From a virus, in IMG/VR virus record IMGVR_UViG_3300035698_033059, positions 1-55,909 of that record: a stretch of DNA of 55,909 nucleotides; one strand, 5' to 3'. A program made the translations under genes and the position numbers. Below, piece by piece: positions 32,931 through 41,319 of this stretch (position 1 is the first letter of the stretch; each line of letters begins with the position of its first letter). The notes below the pieces were generated by a model, which did no database searches, had not been told where the DNA came from, and saw nothing but the letters and a program-made list of their open reading frames with translations.

Positions 32931-34885
32931 TATGTTGCTTCCTTCGAACGAAACTCGTCCTCTGTCATAATGGGAATGTTTTTCTTTACTGCAATTTTGT
33001 ATTTATTACGCTCACTAGGTTCATTAGCTATGAGAATGTCAGCTTTCCCGGCACTAGAAACAAATTCAAACCCGAGAGCTTCAAACTCCGCTATTAATTT
33101 CTTACGAGGTTTAGACAAAGTTCCTGTCATACAAAACTTCCCTTTACCTTTCTTCGAATGGAGTTCTGGAGCATCTTCAATCTTATAATCAAAGAAAGCC
33201 AAAACTTCCCTAACTTTATTTATATCCCTCTCAAGATTTTTGTAGGCTGGTTTAGTTGTACAATAACTACGAAGTTTATATAAACCATAATCCCACCCAC
33301 AGATATCAAGAAACGTTAAGACAGTAACGTTCTTATGTATGTTCATGATAGAGACTTCCCCCAATTGAGGGATATTTGCTACTTCTAAGACAGTTTTAAT
33401 ATACTTTGGGAATGTGATGATGTTTTGTAATGTTTCTATCAATAATTTTCCATAGTACGGAGGGAAGTTCTCTTTTATGTCGTCTATAATGGTGAAACCA
33501 CCCATAGATGTTAATAATTTAAGCTCAATTAAACTTTTAATACCGTAGTAATCAAAGAAGTCAGTTAGTATTGCTTCAGATATTCCTTTAGGCTTGAAAA
33601 TATTAAGCAAGTTCCAAACCATAGCTGATGAACTTCTATCACAATCGGGGTTAGTACAAACTAAATGAACACCTTCGATTTGTAATTCACTATTACAAAC
33701 TGGGCAGTGCGTGGGTGCTCGTATATCATCAGAAGCAATAATAATTTCTTCTATCTTTGGTACACACATGTTAGCCCGTATTATTTTCACCTTTGCTCCT
33801 ACACCATGACCCTTAGCCCGCATAAAATTGCTCAACGTGGCCCTTTGTACAGTTGCTCCAGACACAAAAACTGGCTCAAGAATAGCCACGGGTATCTCTT
33901 TGCCTAACATCGATAAATTCCATTCAACATCTATTATAGTTGTTTCAACGGCTTCGTCTTCAAACTTGAATGCTATAGACTTGCTTGCGTACAACTCCCA
34001 CTCCCCACAGGATTCAGGGGATACTTCTCTTCCTTTGATGTTTGTAACAACTAATCCGTCATACGGAATTGAACAGGTGCCCACAAGATTCATATACATT
34101 GTAGAGTGTGGATCAAAAAACAAAGGGCCTTGGTTTTCAATGACGTCAATAAATTCTCTATATGTACCAGACCAGGAAAGGGGGACTTCAAATCCCAAGC
34201 TTACAAGTTGAAACCAGATACTCCTCTTGCTTTTTGAACTTGTTAAAATATCATATGCTATGAATCTCAGAAGTTCAACCTCATTTTTATCTGAATGTAA
34301 ACTTTGGGATAGACCGGCTGCTTTATTTCTCGGATTTTTCCCCTCAAGTTTTTCTGTAAAATCTTCCCAGTAGAGGCTTACTTCTCCTCTAACAGCCGTA
34401 TTCTGATTAGAAGAGATAGTAAATGGTATTGTATGCATAATATTCTTAGTAATATCTAGTCCAGTAAGTCCTTTTTCCCCTCTGGACAATACTTTTTCTA
34501 ACTTGCCTTCAACATAGTATGCTACTGCACTTGCCCCATCTATTTTTAAAAGGACTTCTATTTCATCGTCAGGATCAAATTTTCCTCCTATCGAAGCAGC
34601 TTTCATTTTACCTAAAGAGCCAATAGGCTGACAATGGTGCTCACTTTCCTCTCCGATCGGTTTGTACCCAAAACCTATACCTAAATCCTCACCTCCATCG
34701 TCTAGGTATTCTTGATATAGTTGATCAAAAACAGGATCGGGGATAACCGGTTCACCTTCATAGTATGATTGTGAAAATTCGATCAGTTGCCCTTTTCTAT
34801 TCAGTAAAGTGAGTTCCCTGAAATCCCTAGCCTCCACTCTTTCAAATACTGTTAAATCAGACACCACTTCCTCCTTTTTTACCAT
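32930..34885 (-). CDS. ligA: NAD-dependent DNA ligase
   Basis: Seals nicks using NAD+; 651 aa, close to the bacterial LigA size. The adenylation lysine is in LLKIDGASAVAYY near residue 113. Other parts are SRGEKGLTGLDIT, an OB-fold region (GATVQRATLSNF), the four-Cys zinc finger CPVCNSELQ...VCTNPDC, a helix-hairpin-helix region, and a C-terminal BRCT domain (KFCMTGTLSKPRKKL). Use of NAD+ rather than ATP is less common in phages. The start overlaps the upstream gene. Confidence 0.93.
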   Translation of the reverse strand: MVKKEEVVSDLTVFERVEARDFRELTLLNRKGQLIEFSQSYYEGEPVIPDPVFDQLYQEYLDDGGEDLGIGFGYKPIGEESEHHCQPIGSLGKMKAASIGGKFDPDDEIEVLLKIDGASAVAYYVEGKLEKVLSRGEKGLTGLDITKNIMHTIPFTISSNQNTAVRGEVSLYWEDFTEKLEGKNPRNKAAGLSQSLHSDKNEVELLRFIAYDILTSSKSKRSIWFQLVSLGFEVPLSWSGTYREFIDVIENQGPLFFDPHSTMYMNLVGTCSIPYDGLVVTNIKGREVSPESCGEWELYASKSIAFKFEDEAVETTIIDVEWNLSMLGKEIPVAILEPVFVSGATVQRATLSNFMRAKGHGVGAKVKIIRANMCVPKIEEIIIASDDIRAPTHCPVCNSELQIEGVHLVCTNPDCDRSSSAMVWNLLNIFKPKGISEAILTDFFDYYGIKSLIELKLLTSMGGFTIIDDIKENFPPYYGKLLIETLQNIITFPKYIKTVLEVANIPQLGEVSIMNIHKNVTVLTFLDICGWDYGLYKLRSYCTTKPAYKNLERDINKVREVLAFFDYKIEDAPELHSKKGKGKFCMTGTLSKPRKKLIAEFEALGFEFVSSAGKADILIANEPSERNKYKIAVKKNIPIMTEDEFRSKEAT

Positions 34886-35184
34886 ATCCTTGGGTCATAA
34901 GTAGGGTAAGCTTCTCTTAATACCTGTCCTTTAGAAAGTTTCTTTGGTATCCTTCCTACTCTTTTGTATATTCCTCTACCAACACAGTTTAGATATCCTG
35001 CTTGAGTAAGAATGTTTCTATAGCTATCTAAGGTACTGATTGAACAATAATGGTCATTGTAACTGAAAAGAGTGTATGGAACAGCTGAGCCTGTAGATAA
35101 ATTGGAAATCATTTTCTTTCTGGTAAACTCTTTCCCACTCTTCTGCGCCCTTAAAAATGTAAGTAATGCTTCCCAAAAAGTCAT
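34879..35184 (-). CDS. Hypothetical protein, 101 aa
   Basis: Not recognised. ATG behind GGAGGGAAAAG. The middle (YRNILTQAGYLNCVGRGIYKRV) has the feel of a winged helix with a basic wing, so DNA binding is possible. It overlaps the ligase by 7 nt and the upstream gene by 4 nt. Confidence 0.6.
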   Translation of the reverse strand: MTFWEALLTFLRAQKSGKEFTRKKMISNLSTGSAVPYTLFSYNDHYCSISTLDSYRNILTQAGYLNCVGRGIYKRVGRIPKKLSKGQVLREAYPTYDPRIW

Positions 35185-35735
35185 CTTTTCCCTCCTTTGT
35201 TTTTAGGGTATAAAAACTCAACTACATCCTCACTTCCACTTTCGTCAAATTCTTTCAAACGTTTATAGTACTCCTCTGGCCGAGGAAATTTATCCGTGAT
35301 TCTGAATGTAATTTCAATTCCATTGGGGAGTAGCTCGGTGAAAATTTCATCCAGAGGGGCTGTGTCCCTTCTGTCGTCACCCCATGACCCAGCAACATCG
35401 ACAGCAATCTTGAGCTTATCTAAAAATTGTTTCCTTGCCTCTGCATGCTTTGCCCAATTTGGGTCTTGTATTTTATCATATTTTTCTTCTTTTGTAAAAA
35501 ACAAATCTAAGGATTTTTCTATTTGCTCTATTGACTCTTTTCGACGAGTTTTTGCTTTCTCAAAATCAGTCTCGAAGACAAGTCCTGCACCTAGAACCTT
35601 TCTAATACTGTTTCCTTCAAATCTGCTAGGAACTAGTCGAAGTCGCTCAATGTCTGACAAGCGTTTTATACTAATATTTGTTAACCTACCAAGTTCCCTA
35701 ATAGTCACTCTTTTGTGTACCCTCGTTTTATGCAT
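35181..35735 (-). CDS. HTH-containing protein, 184 aa, C-terminus shared with 39547-39822
   Basis: Residues ~8-40 (RVTIRELGRLTNISIKRLSD) resemble a Cro/XRE or MerR-type helix-turn-helix. The C-terminal ~90 residues (ARKQFLDKLKIAVDVAG ... LPNGIEITF ... SGSEDVVEFL) closely resemble the 91-aa protein at 39547. The shared domain is not recognised. A regulator is possible. It starts with a GATGCATAA overlap with the primase stop. Confidence 0.6.
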   Translation of the reverse strand: MHKTRVHKRVTIRELGRLTNISIKRLSDIERLRLVPSRFEGNSIRKVLGAGLVFETDFEKAKTRRKESIEQIEKSLDLFFTKEEKYDKIQDPNWAKHAEARKQFLDKLKIAVDVAGSWGDDRRDTAPLDEIFTELLPNGIEITFRITDKFPRPEEYYKRLKEFDESGSEDVVEFLYPKNKGGKR

Positions 35736-36642
35736 CTCGAAAATTTATCTCCTCTTTAATTTCTTTTACTTCTTCAAAACTCATACTTCCTGCATCATCT
35801 CCAGTAGCAAGTATTTCTACATAAGGAATAAATACTGAAATACTATTTGCTACTACCTTAGCTCTACCTTGAGCAGCTTTTCCAGGGTCAAACCATAAAA
35901 ATGCCCTTTCTATGTTTTTATCCATTAATAATCTTATCTGTTCTTGTGTGACAATTGTGCCTAAAGTGGCTAAGCCCCCAGGATCTGCCTTCAATTTATC
36001 AGCGATCCCTTCAACTATGATAACTTCTTTTTTTACGTCATCGATTCCATATAGAATAGTTTTAATATCAACTATTGCTTTATCATCAGGGCAATGTATA
36101 TGAGGAGCGTAAGCCTTATTTGTTACATCTCTTGTGGTAAACTGAACTATCTTACCTCCTAGAAAAAAAGGAAAAATTATTCTAAATTTCCAACTCCCCA
36201 GAGGGCCCACCGCCTTCAAATGATACTTTCGAATCAATTCATTGGGATCGTCAAAACCTCTGCCTTTCAAATATCGTAAGTGCAAGTTCGGAAATTCATC
36301 TTTTGCTTCTTTCGGAATTATATCTCGAAATTCTCTTCTCTTATGTTCTTTTTCTTTGAAAGGAACTAAATCATGATCGATATATTTTTCTATGATAGTG
36401 TTTGCTTCTATAAGGGAACAGCCCCCTTCTAGATAAGCAACTAATTCATTCACGGATCCTTTGGGTCCACACCGATAACAGTTACATATTCTTGTGGGAG
36501 ATATTCCAAAGTGATTAGACGGGTCATCACAGTAAGGACAGTTTATATTAACCCATCCAGAGGTGACATTCTTACCCTCTGTCCAATAAGTAATGTCTTT
36601 ATCCTCAAGATATGCTATGACATCAAAGAACTCAAGGTCCAT
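35728..36642 (-). CDS. DnaG-like DNA primase
   Basis: Makes RNA primers at the fork; 304 aa from the ATG at 36642, chosen because it lies just after the previous gene's stop. The N-terminal zinc finger CPYCDD...HFG...CNCYRCG matches the CHC2 type. The TOPRIM catalytic domain has VIIVEGIADKLK and AFLWFDPGKAAQ. It lies between ligase and helicase genes in the replication block. It is shorter than bacterial DnaG and lacks the helicase-binding C-terminal domain. Confidence 0.82.
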   Translation of the reverse strand: MDLEFFDVIAYLEDKDITYWTEGKNVTSGWVNINCPYCDDPSNHFGISPTRICNCYRCGPKGSVNELVAYLEGGCSLIEANTIIEKYIDHDLVPFKEKEHKRREFRDIIPKEAKDEFPNLHLRYLKGRGFDDPNELIRKYHLKAVGPLGSWKFRIIFPFFLGGKIVQFTTRDVTNKAYAPHIHCPDDKAIVDIKTILYGIDDVKKEVIIVEGIADKLKADPGGLATLGTIVTQEQIRLLMDKNIERAFLWFDPGKAAQGRAKVVANSISVFIPYVEILATGDDAGSMSFEEVKEIKEEINFRDA

Positions 36643-36649
36643 AAATGTC

Positions 36650-37303
36650 TTAAGAAGGATTATATAAACTTTTGTATTCAAGATTTTGCATTTTTTTAAC
36701 CCTTCGAACCTGCCCCATTTGCCACTCATCAGGAAATTGAACATCATCCTGTCGAATAGGTTCGCTACTGTCTTCAATGAGTAGTGCTGTATGGGCCCTC
36801 CTCGCTGCAATATTTCGAGCCTTAATCATATCAAATTCATCAAGGTAACTACAAATTGCGATACCCAGACCCACCTTAACAATATCGGACTTTTTGTTTT
36901 GGGTAATTATTCGAGCCATCACATGTGTTCTGTCCTTGTCTGTCTGGACTTCAAAGGAAATTGGTTTTAACGCAAGTATTCTTTTCTTGATTCGTTCATT
37001 AACCTTTTCAAGTTGAGCGAAACCTTTTACCCCACTTTTCCCTTTTTTTGCCTTTGTTTTACTCTTACTCACTTTTTTCATTTCTAACCTCCTCAGCATT
37101 GAAATAGGTTTACCTCCACATGTCTTGCAAAACTCCTCCGGTTTAGCTCCAATTACTTCCTTTAGTGTAAGATGTTTCCATCTCAAAGGCGATTCAACGT
37201 AAATCCCGCATTTGGAATGGCTCTTCACCCCTTCTACTTGATGGATTTTTCCTCCAGCCTTACCAACCATCCTAAGAAACACAACATTTGACTTTTCTTC
37301 CAT
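36650..37303 (-). CDS. Hypothetical protein with CxxC motifs, 217 aa
   Basis: Not recognised. The N-terminal part has FCKTCGGKP plus an upstream Cys (KCGIYVES). A basic stretch follows (KVSKSKTKAKKGKSG), then a mixed domain (AQLEKVNERIKKRILALKP). ATG behind AAGGAGGG with a promoter-like motif just upstream, so it may begin the primase-ligase transcription unit. Confidence 0.65.
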   Translation of the reverse strand: MEEKSNVVFLRMVGKAGGKIHQVEGVKSHSKCGIYVESPLRWKHLTLKEVIGAKPEEFCKTCGGKPISMLRRLEMKKVSKSKTKAKKGKSGVKGFAQLEKVNERIKKRILALKPISFEVQTDKDRTHVMARIITQNKKSDIVKVGLGIAICSYLDEFDMIKARNIAARRAHTALLIEDSSEPIRQDDVQFPDEWQMGQVRRVKKMQNLEYKSLYNPS

Positions 37304-37320
37304 TTCAATTTCCCTCCTTA

Positions 37321-37340
37321 CTTTTATTATAATGGAAAAA
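37321..37340 (-). promoter_or_regulatory. Promoter-like AT motif upstream of the primase operon
   Basis: Minus strand TTTTTCCATTATAATAAAAG followed by TAAGGAGG. Shares the motif described at 28029. A TTGACA occurs ~27 bp further upstream, too far for standard sigma-70 spacing. Confidence 0.5.
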
Positions 37341-37349
37341 TCCAGAATC

Positions 37350-37643
37350 CTAAATTTGTGTCAATAAATCATCCTTTATCCTGTCAAAGTCATTGGTAGT
37401 AAATTGTACATCACCAGAGCTGGTTCTAGTTTCAGCATCCTTTTTAACCTTTTCTTGATTCAACCATGTGTGAATTTCTTGACGTACTTTGCTAATATCT
37501 CCTCTAAAATAAACAACTCCACTTATTGAATTAGTTATTGCTCCACAAGATCCATAGCTAAAACTACCCCCTTCTTCATCTATTGTTAGTAATTTTTTAA
37601 CAAAAGCGATAGCTTGTTTTTCTTCTTTTAAAAATAATCCCAT
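37350..37643 (-). CDS. Hypothetical protein, 97 aa
   Basis: Not recognised. ATG behind AAAGGAG. A small mixed alpha/beta protein with a Gly/Ser-rich patch (EGGSFSYGSCGAITNS) and an acidic C-terminus. Follows the UvsW-like helicase gene in the same run. Confidence 0.6.
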   Translation of the reverse strand: MGLFLKEEKQAIAFVKKLLTIDEEGGSFSYGSCGAITNSISGVVYFRGDISKVRQEIHTWLNQEKVKKDAETRTSSGDVQFTTNDFDRIKDDLLTQI

Positions 37644-37656
37644 TCTCTATGCTCCT

Positions 37657-39018
37657 TTATAACCAATTATTGTCAAAGTAAATACATAATCTTTGTCCAA
37701 AATGATCGATTAAATATTGATGACTTGGATTAAAGAAATCAACAATTTCTACATGTTCTTGTCCCTCTACTTTTCTTAGGCCCCTTCCTATTGCTTGTAA
37801 AGTTATCACTTCTGACTTCCCTCCGCAAGCAGTAACAACTTTATCTAAAGAAGGCACATCTAATGCTTTTCTAAAAACTGCAGTAGCAACCACTCCTTGT
37901 ATATCCTTTTCAACCATAGCCATTCTGATTTCTTCTCTAACATTTTTATCTGTACTCCCCCTCACAAAAGTAAGATCTAAATCGTACACGTTTTTGGCCA
38001 TTTTTATTATATTTTCACCATGTTCTATTTCTATTATAAGTGTTAATACTGATCCACCTTCATCTATCGTTTCCTTCATTTCTTTAACAACAAGACGATT
38101 CAAAGCCCTGTTATTTACCACTCCTGCTTTATACACATCCGAGTATTTCTTAAGAGCTTTAACTGTTTGATTAAAAGGCAGTCTTCTAAGAATTATCTTC
38201 GGTTTAGTTATTACTTCCAATTTTACCCCCTCTTGTATTGTAAGTTCTCCTATTACAGGACCTAAAAGTCCCTCCAAAGTCAGTTTGCTACCCTCTCCTG
38301 TAGGCAGGGTAGCTGTAAATCCGATCCTCATCGGGGCCAAAGAATGTTCTAATATTGTACCGTATCTAGAATCTTCGGATGACATACCCTCATGACATTC
38401 ATCGATTAGTATTACATCCAATTCCGAAAGATAGTTTATTACATCTTCTTGTCTTTCTATATTTTTAAAAGCTGCGTGTAAAGACTGAATTGTGTTTATT
38501 ACTATGTTGCTTGATTGTAACTCACATTTCTTCAGAGCTTTTTTAAACTGAGTAAGAGGAACGTGTGTGTCAGATAAAACTAAAACTTTATAACTAGGTA
38601 ATGCTGATATAATCCCTAACATTATATTTGTTTTTCCTGAACCAGTTGCAGCTTTTATTACCCCTCTCTGAAACTCTATTGCAGCACAGATTATTTGATA
38701 TTGAAAAGACCACTTTCCTTTCTTTACATTAACACCTTTAAGTTCAGGCTCTCTTTCTTTTTTAATAACTTCAATGTCTTGGCCTTCAATTTCTAACTCG
38801 ATATTTTGATTTACACAGAATTGTTTTATTCTAGGAAGGAGGCCAGTTAAGAATAACCCTTTTCTACTCATTAATTGCTTTCGAAAAGAAGTTCGTTTCA
38901 TATTGTATTGACCTTGTCTCCAAAATTCTGAAGGATATGATAAACAAGGTTTTAACAGACGCCTATCTTCTTTGTCTTTGATTACACAGTGAACAGGATC
39001 AAGAATGATTATTCGCAT
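37657..39018 (-). CDS. UvsW-like SF2 DNA helicase
   Basis: ATP-dependent helicase or branch-migration enzyme, 453 aa. Motif I is IKAATGSGKTNIML (~residue 120), motif Ia VLSDTHVPLTQF, motif II VILIDECHEG, motif III GFTATLPTG, and motif VI QAIGRGLRKVEGQ. The layout (N-terminal accessory domain, then the two RecA lobes) matches T4 UvsW and phage RadB/RecG-type helicases. Element C lies immediately upstream, so it probably starts a transcription unit. Confidence 0.85.
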   Translation of the reverse strand: MRIIILDPVHCVIKDKEDRRLLKPCLSYPSEFWRQGQYNMKRTSFRKQLMSRKGLFLTGLLPRIKQFCVNQNIELEIEGQDIEVIKKEREPELKGVNVKKGKWSFQYQIICAAIEFQRGVIKAATGSGKTNIMLGIISALPSYKVLVLSDTHVPLTQFKKALKKCELQSSNIVINTIQSLHAAFKNIERQEDVINYLSELDVILIDECHEGMSSEDSRYGTILEHSLAPMRIGFTATLPTGEGSKLTLEGLLGPVIGELTIQEGVKLEVITKPKIILRRLPFNQTVKALKKYSDVYKAGVVNNRALNRLVVKEMKETIDEGGSVLTLIIEIEHGENIIKMAKNVYDLDLTFVRGSTDKNVREEIRMAMVEKDIQGVVATAVFRKALDVPSLDKVVTACGGKSEVITLQAIGRGLRKVEGQEHVEIVDFFNPSHQYLIDHFGQRLCIYFDNNWL

Positions 39019-39044
39019 GATATATTAGGCATTACTATACTGAT

Positions 39045-39145
39045 TAAACCTCGAAGTACTAGTATACTATAAGCATGCTTAAGAGTTAGTACCTAGATAT
39101 ATATAATGGTATACCCTTTTCAAGTGATACTGGTATGTTTAGTAT
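39045..39145 (-). promoter_or_regulatory. Conserved ~100-bp intergenic element, copy C
   Basis: Nearly identical to copies A and D. The minus strand reads CACTTGAAAAGGGTATACC ATTATATATATCTAGG..., then CTCTTAAGCATGC and TAGTATACTAGTACTTCGAGG. It lies between the tRNA cluster and the UvsW-like gene. Confidence 0.65.
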
Positions 39146-39146
39146 T

Positions 39147-39221
39147 TGGAAGGGGCAGCAGGATTCGAACCTGCGACGTACGGGTTCAAAGCCCGATGTT
39201 CTACCTCTGAACTATACCCCT
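39147..39221 (-). tRNA. tRNA-Gln (TTG)
   Basis: Cloverleaf with acceptor AGGGGTA/TGCCCCT, T-arm GCAGG-TTCGAAT-CCTGC and anticodon loop CTTTGAA (anticodon TTG). CCA is encoded. The first anticodon-stem pair is a T-T mismatch; otherwise standard. Confidence 0.9.
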
Positions 39222-39222
39222 C

Positions 39223-39301
39223 TGGCAGTGCGTATGGGATTTGAACCCATGTTCACCTCCGTGACAGGGAGGGGTCTTAGACCAGACTAAACGAACGCAC
39301 T
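39223..39301 (-). tRNA. tRNA-Asp (GTC)
   Basis: Acceptor AGTGCGT/ACGCACT, anticodon loop CTGTCAC between CCTCC and GGAGG, T-arm ATGGG-TTCAAAT-CCCAT, CCA encoded after a G discriminator. Confidence 0.92.
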
Positions 39302-39307
39302 ACATAT

Positions 39308-39384
39308 TGGAGGCGGTGATGGGACTTGAACCCACAACCCTCTGGTTAACAGCCAGTAGCTACAGCCAATTGAGCTTCACCGCC
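39308..39384 (-). tRNA. tRNA-Asn (GTT)
   Basis: Acceptor GGCGGTG/CACCGCC, anticodon loop CTGTTAA (GTT), T-arm GTGGG-TTCAAGT-CCCAT, CCA encoded. Immediately followed by the stop of a 46-aa gene. Confidence 0.92.
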
Positions 39385-39525
39385 CTATTCTTCCACTATA
39401 TATTTCTTATCTTTAAGCCACCGTTCAAACTCGAAAAGTAACCCGTCTATTCCATTATGTAATATTGCTTCTTGTAAATCTTCAACCTCTTCCTCAAGCC
39501 ATTTCCTATACAGTGATTCACCCAT
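39385..39525 (-). CDS. Small acidic protein, 46 aa
   Basis: Not recognised. ATG 39525 behind AGAGGAAAACA, ending exactly where the tRNA-Asn 5' end begins. Sequence MGESLYRKWLEEEVEDL... is strongly helical and acidic, with FEFERWLKDKK near the end. A real gene is likely because the space between tRNAs is otherwise unexplained. Confidence 0.5.
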   Translation of the reverse strand: MGESLYRKWLEEEVEDLQEAILHNGIDGLLFEFERWLKDKKYIVEE

Positions 39526-39546
39526 TGTTTTCCTCTAAACAATTCC

Positions 39547-39822
39547 TTATCTTGTAGCTTGCAAAAATTCTTCGACATCCTCAGTCCCACTTTTATTAAA
39601 TGCAAGTAGTCGAGCATGATATTCTGCTGACCAAGGACAATCGCCTATAAGATCAAAATTAATTCTAATACCATTAGGAAGTAGATCTGTGAAAATCTCC
39701 TCTAATGGTGTTTCCCCCAGGTTGTCTATTCTCCCTCCTGCTGTATCAATAGCAATCCTTAGTTTATCCAGAAATTCTTTTCTCTCTTTCGTTGTCTTTT
39801 GCCAAATTCTATCACCTTTCAT
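39547..39822 (-). CDS. 91-aa protein, paralogue of the C-terminal domain at 35181
   Basis: ATG 39822 behind AAAGGAGAT is preferred to a TTG upstream. KEFLDKLRIAIDTAGG ... LEEIFTDLLPNGIRINF ... KSGTEDVEEFL parallels the last 90 residues of the 184-aa HTH protein. The domain is unrecognised; here it stands alone without the HTH, so it may modulate or compete with the longer protein. Confidence 0.65.
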   Translation of the reverse strand: MKGDRIWQKTTKERKEFLDKLRIAIDTAGGRIDNLGETPLEEIFTDLLPNGIRINFDLIGDCPWSAEYHARLLAFNKSGTEDVEEFLQATR

Positions 39823-39853
39823 TTTATCTCCTTTAAACAATTTTTAGTTCAAA

Positions 39854-39956
39854 TGGTGGAGGTGATGGGACTTGAACCCATGACCCGTCGTTCATCTTCC
39901 GTGATCAAACCGGAAGACATTGCGGTTTGACTACTCTACCCCTGAGCTACACCCCC
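39854..39956 (-). tRNA. Aberrantly long tRNA or tRNA-like gene (~100 nt)
   Basis: Acceptor GGGGGTG/CACCTCC, D-arm GCTC-AGGGGTA-GAGT, T-arm ATGGG-TTCAAGT-CCCAT and encoded CCA are all standard. Between D- and T-arms lie 48 nt rather than ~22 (or ~35 in class II tRNAs). Two alternative hairpins compete there: GTCAAACCG...CGGTTTGAT (loop CAATGTCTTC) and TCTTCCG-GTTTGATCA-CGGAAGA. Identity cannot be assigned. Confidence 0.6.
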
Positions 39957-39958
39957 TT

Positions 39959-40036
39959 TGGTCCGTGTGGCAGGAATCGAACCCGCGGCCTGGAGATTAG
40001 AAATCTCCTGCTCTAATCCAACTGAGCTACACACGG
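39959..40036 (-). tRNA. tRNA-Arg (TCT)
   Basis: Acceptor CCGTGTG/CACACGG, D-arm GCTC/GAGC, anticodon stem GGAGA/TCTCC with loop TTTCTAA (TCT), T-arm GCGGG-TTCGATT-CCTGC, CCA encoded. Confidence 0.9.
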
Positions 40037-40045
40037 ATAAAAAAT

Positions 40046-40120
40046 TGGTAGTCCCTAGGAGATTTGAACTCCTGTCATCAGAATGAAAGCCTGATATCCT
40101 AACCCCTAGACGAAGGGACC
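40046..40120 (-). tRNA. tRNA-Glu (TTC)
   Basis: Acceptor GGTCCCT/AGGGACT, anticodon loop CTTTCAT (TTC) between TCAGG and TCTGA, T-arm AGGAG-TTCAAAT-CTCCT, CCA encoded. Confidence 0.9.
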
Positions 40121-40130
40121 ATCATTAGCC

Positions 40131-40208
40131 TGGTAGTCCTGCTTGGACTCGAACCAAGGACTCCCGCCTTATCAAGACGATGCTCTAAACCGACTGAGCT
40201 ACAGGACT
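40131..40208 (-). tRNA. tRNA-Ile (GAT)
   Basis: Acceptor AGTCCTG/CAGGACT, anticodon loop TTGATAA (GAT), T-arm CTTGG-TTCGAGT-CCAAG, CCA encoded. Confidence 0.9.
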
Positions 40209-40218
40209 ATTATTAAAT

Positions 40219-40297
40219 TGGTGGGCCTGGAAGGACTCGAACCTTCGACCTGCCGATTATGAGTCGGATGCTCTATAGCCAACTGAGCTACGGGCCC
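40219..40297 (-). tRNA. tRNA-Met (CAT)
   Basis: Acceptor GGGCCCG/CAGGCCC (one C-A mismatch), anticodon loop CTCATAA (CAT), T-arm GAAGG-TTCGAGT-CCTTC, CCA encoded. It could instead be a lysidine-modified Ile tRNA. Confidence 0.88.
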
Positions 40298-40301
40298 ATC
40301 A

Positions 40302-41315
40302 TTAAATTGTAAACTCAGGTGAAGGATCGGAAAGGTAACTTCCTTTTGTAATCAAGGACGCATACACTACCTTCTCGTCTATTGTTCCTATCTGCCCAGT
40401 GAACTGAGCATGAGTAACAGTCTCTATTGCTAATTTTTTCCCCTGAGTAGTTTGTGCTTGTTCTTGATCCCGTTCAAATTTTTGCTTGATAAAGGATCTG
40501 ACTACCTTTTTAACAATCTTGTCCTCTTTCTCTATAGCAATGTCCAGAGCCTTTTCTATGTCTTCTAAGGACTGGGCATTGGGAGCATTCAATGGTACCC
40601 TTGTTTTTGGAGGAGGAGGATTGTCTCCGTACTTCTTTCTATATTGAAGAACAAGAGATCCATACCCTTCTCTAACTAAAGGTCCCCAAAGATCTTTCCA
40701 GTATTGAACATTCGGAGCCCTTTCAACCCCCACAACTGCCCCGTTCATCAAGATTATAGCTCCCACTTGATCTGGAATCACCTCAAACTCAGCAACGAAG
40801 TCATCTAATTCTTCTTTGAACTTCTCCAGATAGTATTCTAAATGCCCTCTTGCTGTAAGACCCAGCTCAGAGTTAAATTCCCGAATGACGGGCCAAAGCT
40901 TTTCATAACTACTTACATCCTTAGTGTTAATGGCAGCTTCTTTCATCGACCATGGTAAAATAGTCATTGGATGTATACCTCTACTAATAGTCCCTCCCTG
41001 AGTATCTTGTATACAAGCTGCCTGAGATATAAGTACTTCAGTTTTCCCGACAACAAAAACAGCTTTAGGAGTAACATGGTTTTGAGCCGCCTGTTTCGCT
41101 ACTATACCTGCTCCAAAAGGGAAAATAGAAATACCCGAATCAGGGTTGGAAATATGTAAAGATCCGTAATTAGAAGTACTTGACTGTAATTTTAAAGGAG
41201 AAATTATATCAGAATTTTCTTCCTTTGAGGTCAGTGGAATTACTTGCATATACCCTACTGACTGTAATTTTCCTGGAGTACATCCTTTCAATATTTCTGA
41301 TATGGTCATATTCAT
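40302..41315 (-). CDS. Conserved phage protein, possibly ARPP-1-like, 337 aa
   Basis: Starts with GYMQVIPLTSKEEN. Conserved-looking segments are SNYGSLHISNPDSG, AKQAAQNHVTP, AACIQDTQGG, VAEFEVIPDQVGAI and GVERAPNVQYW. The pattern recalls the ARPP-1/DUF6569 family, named for association with ADP-ribosylglycohydrolase and related genes, but I hold this with low confidence. It is transcribed just after the Ro60-like gene, which hints at an RNA-repair or stress theme. Confidence 0.55.
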   Translation of the reverse strand: MNMTISEILKGCTPGKLQSVGYMQVIPLTSKEENSDIISPLKLQSSTSNYGSLHISNPDSGISIFPFGAGIVAKQAAQNHVTPKAVFVVGKTEVLISQAACIQDTQGGTISRGIHPMTILPWSMKEAAINTKDVSSYEKLWPVIREFNSELGLTARGHLEYYLEKFKEELDDFVAEFEVIPDQVGAIILMNGAVVGVERAPNVQYWKDLWGPLVREGYGSLVLQYRKKYGDNPPPPKTRVPLNAPNAQSLEDIEKALDIAIEKEDKIVKKVVRSFIKQKFERDQEQAQTTQGKKLAIETVTHAQFTGQIGTIDEKVVYASLITKGSYLSDPSPEFTI

Positions 41316-41319
41316 TTTT

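Noticed and set aside
35296-35838. Plus-strand gene of 180 aa
   Set aside because: Lies opposite two well-supported minus-strand genes, with Ser-rich shadow composition and no ribosome binding site.
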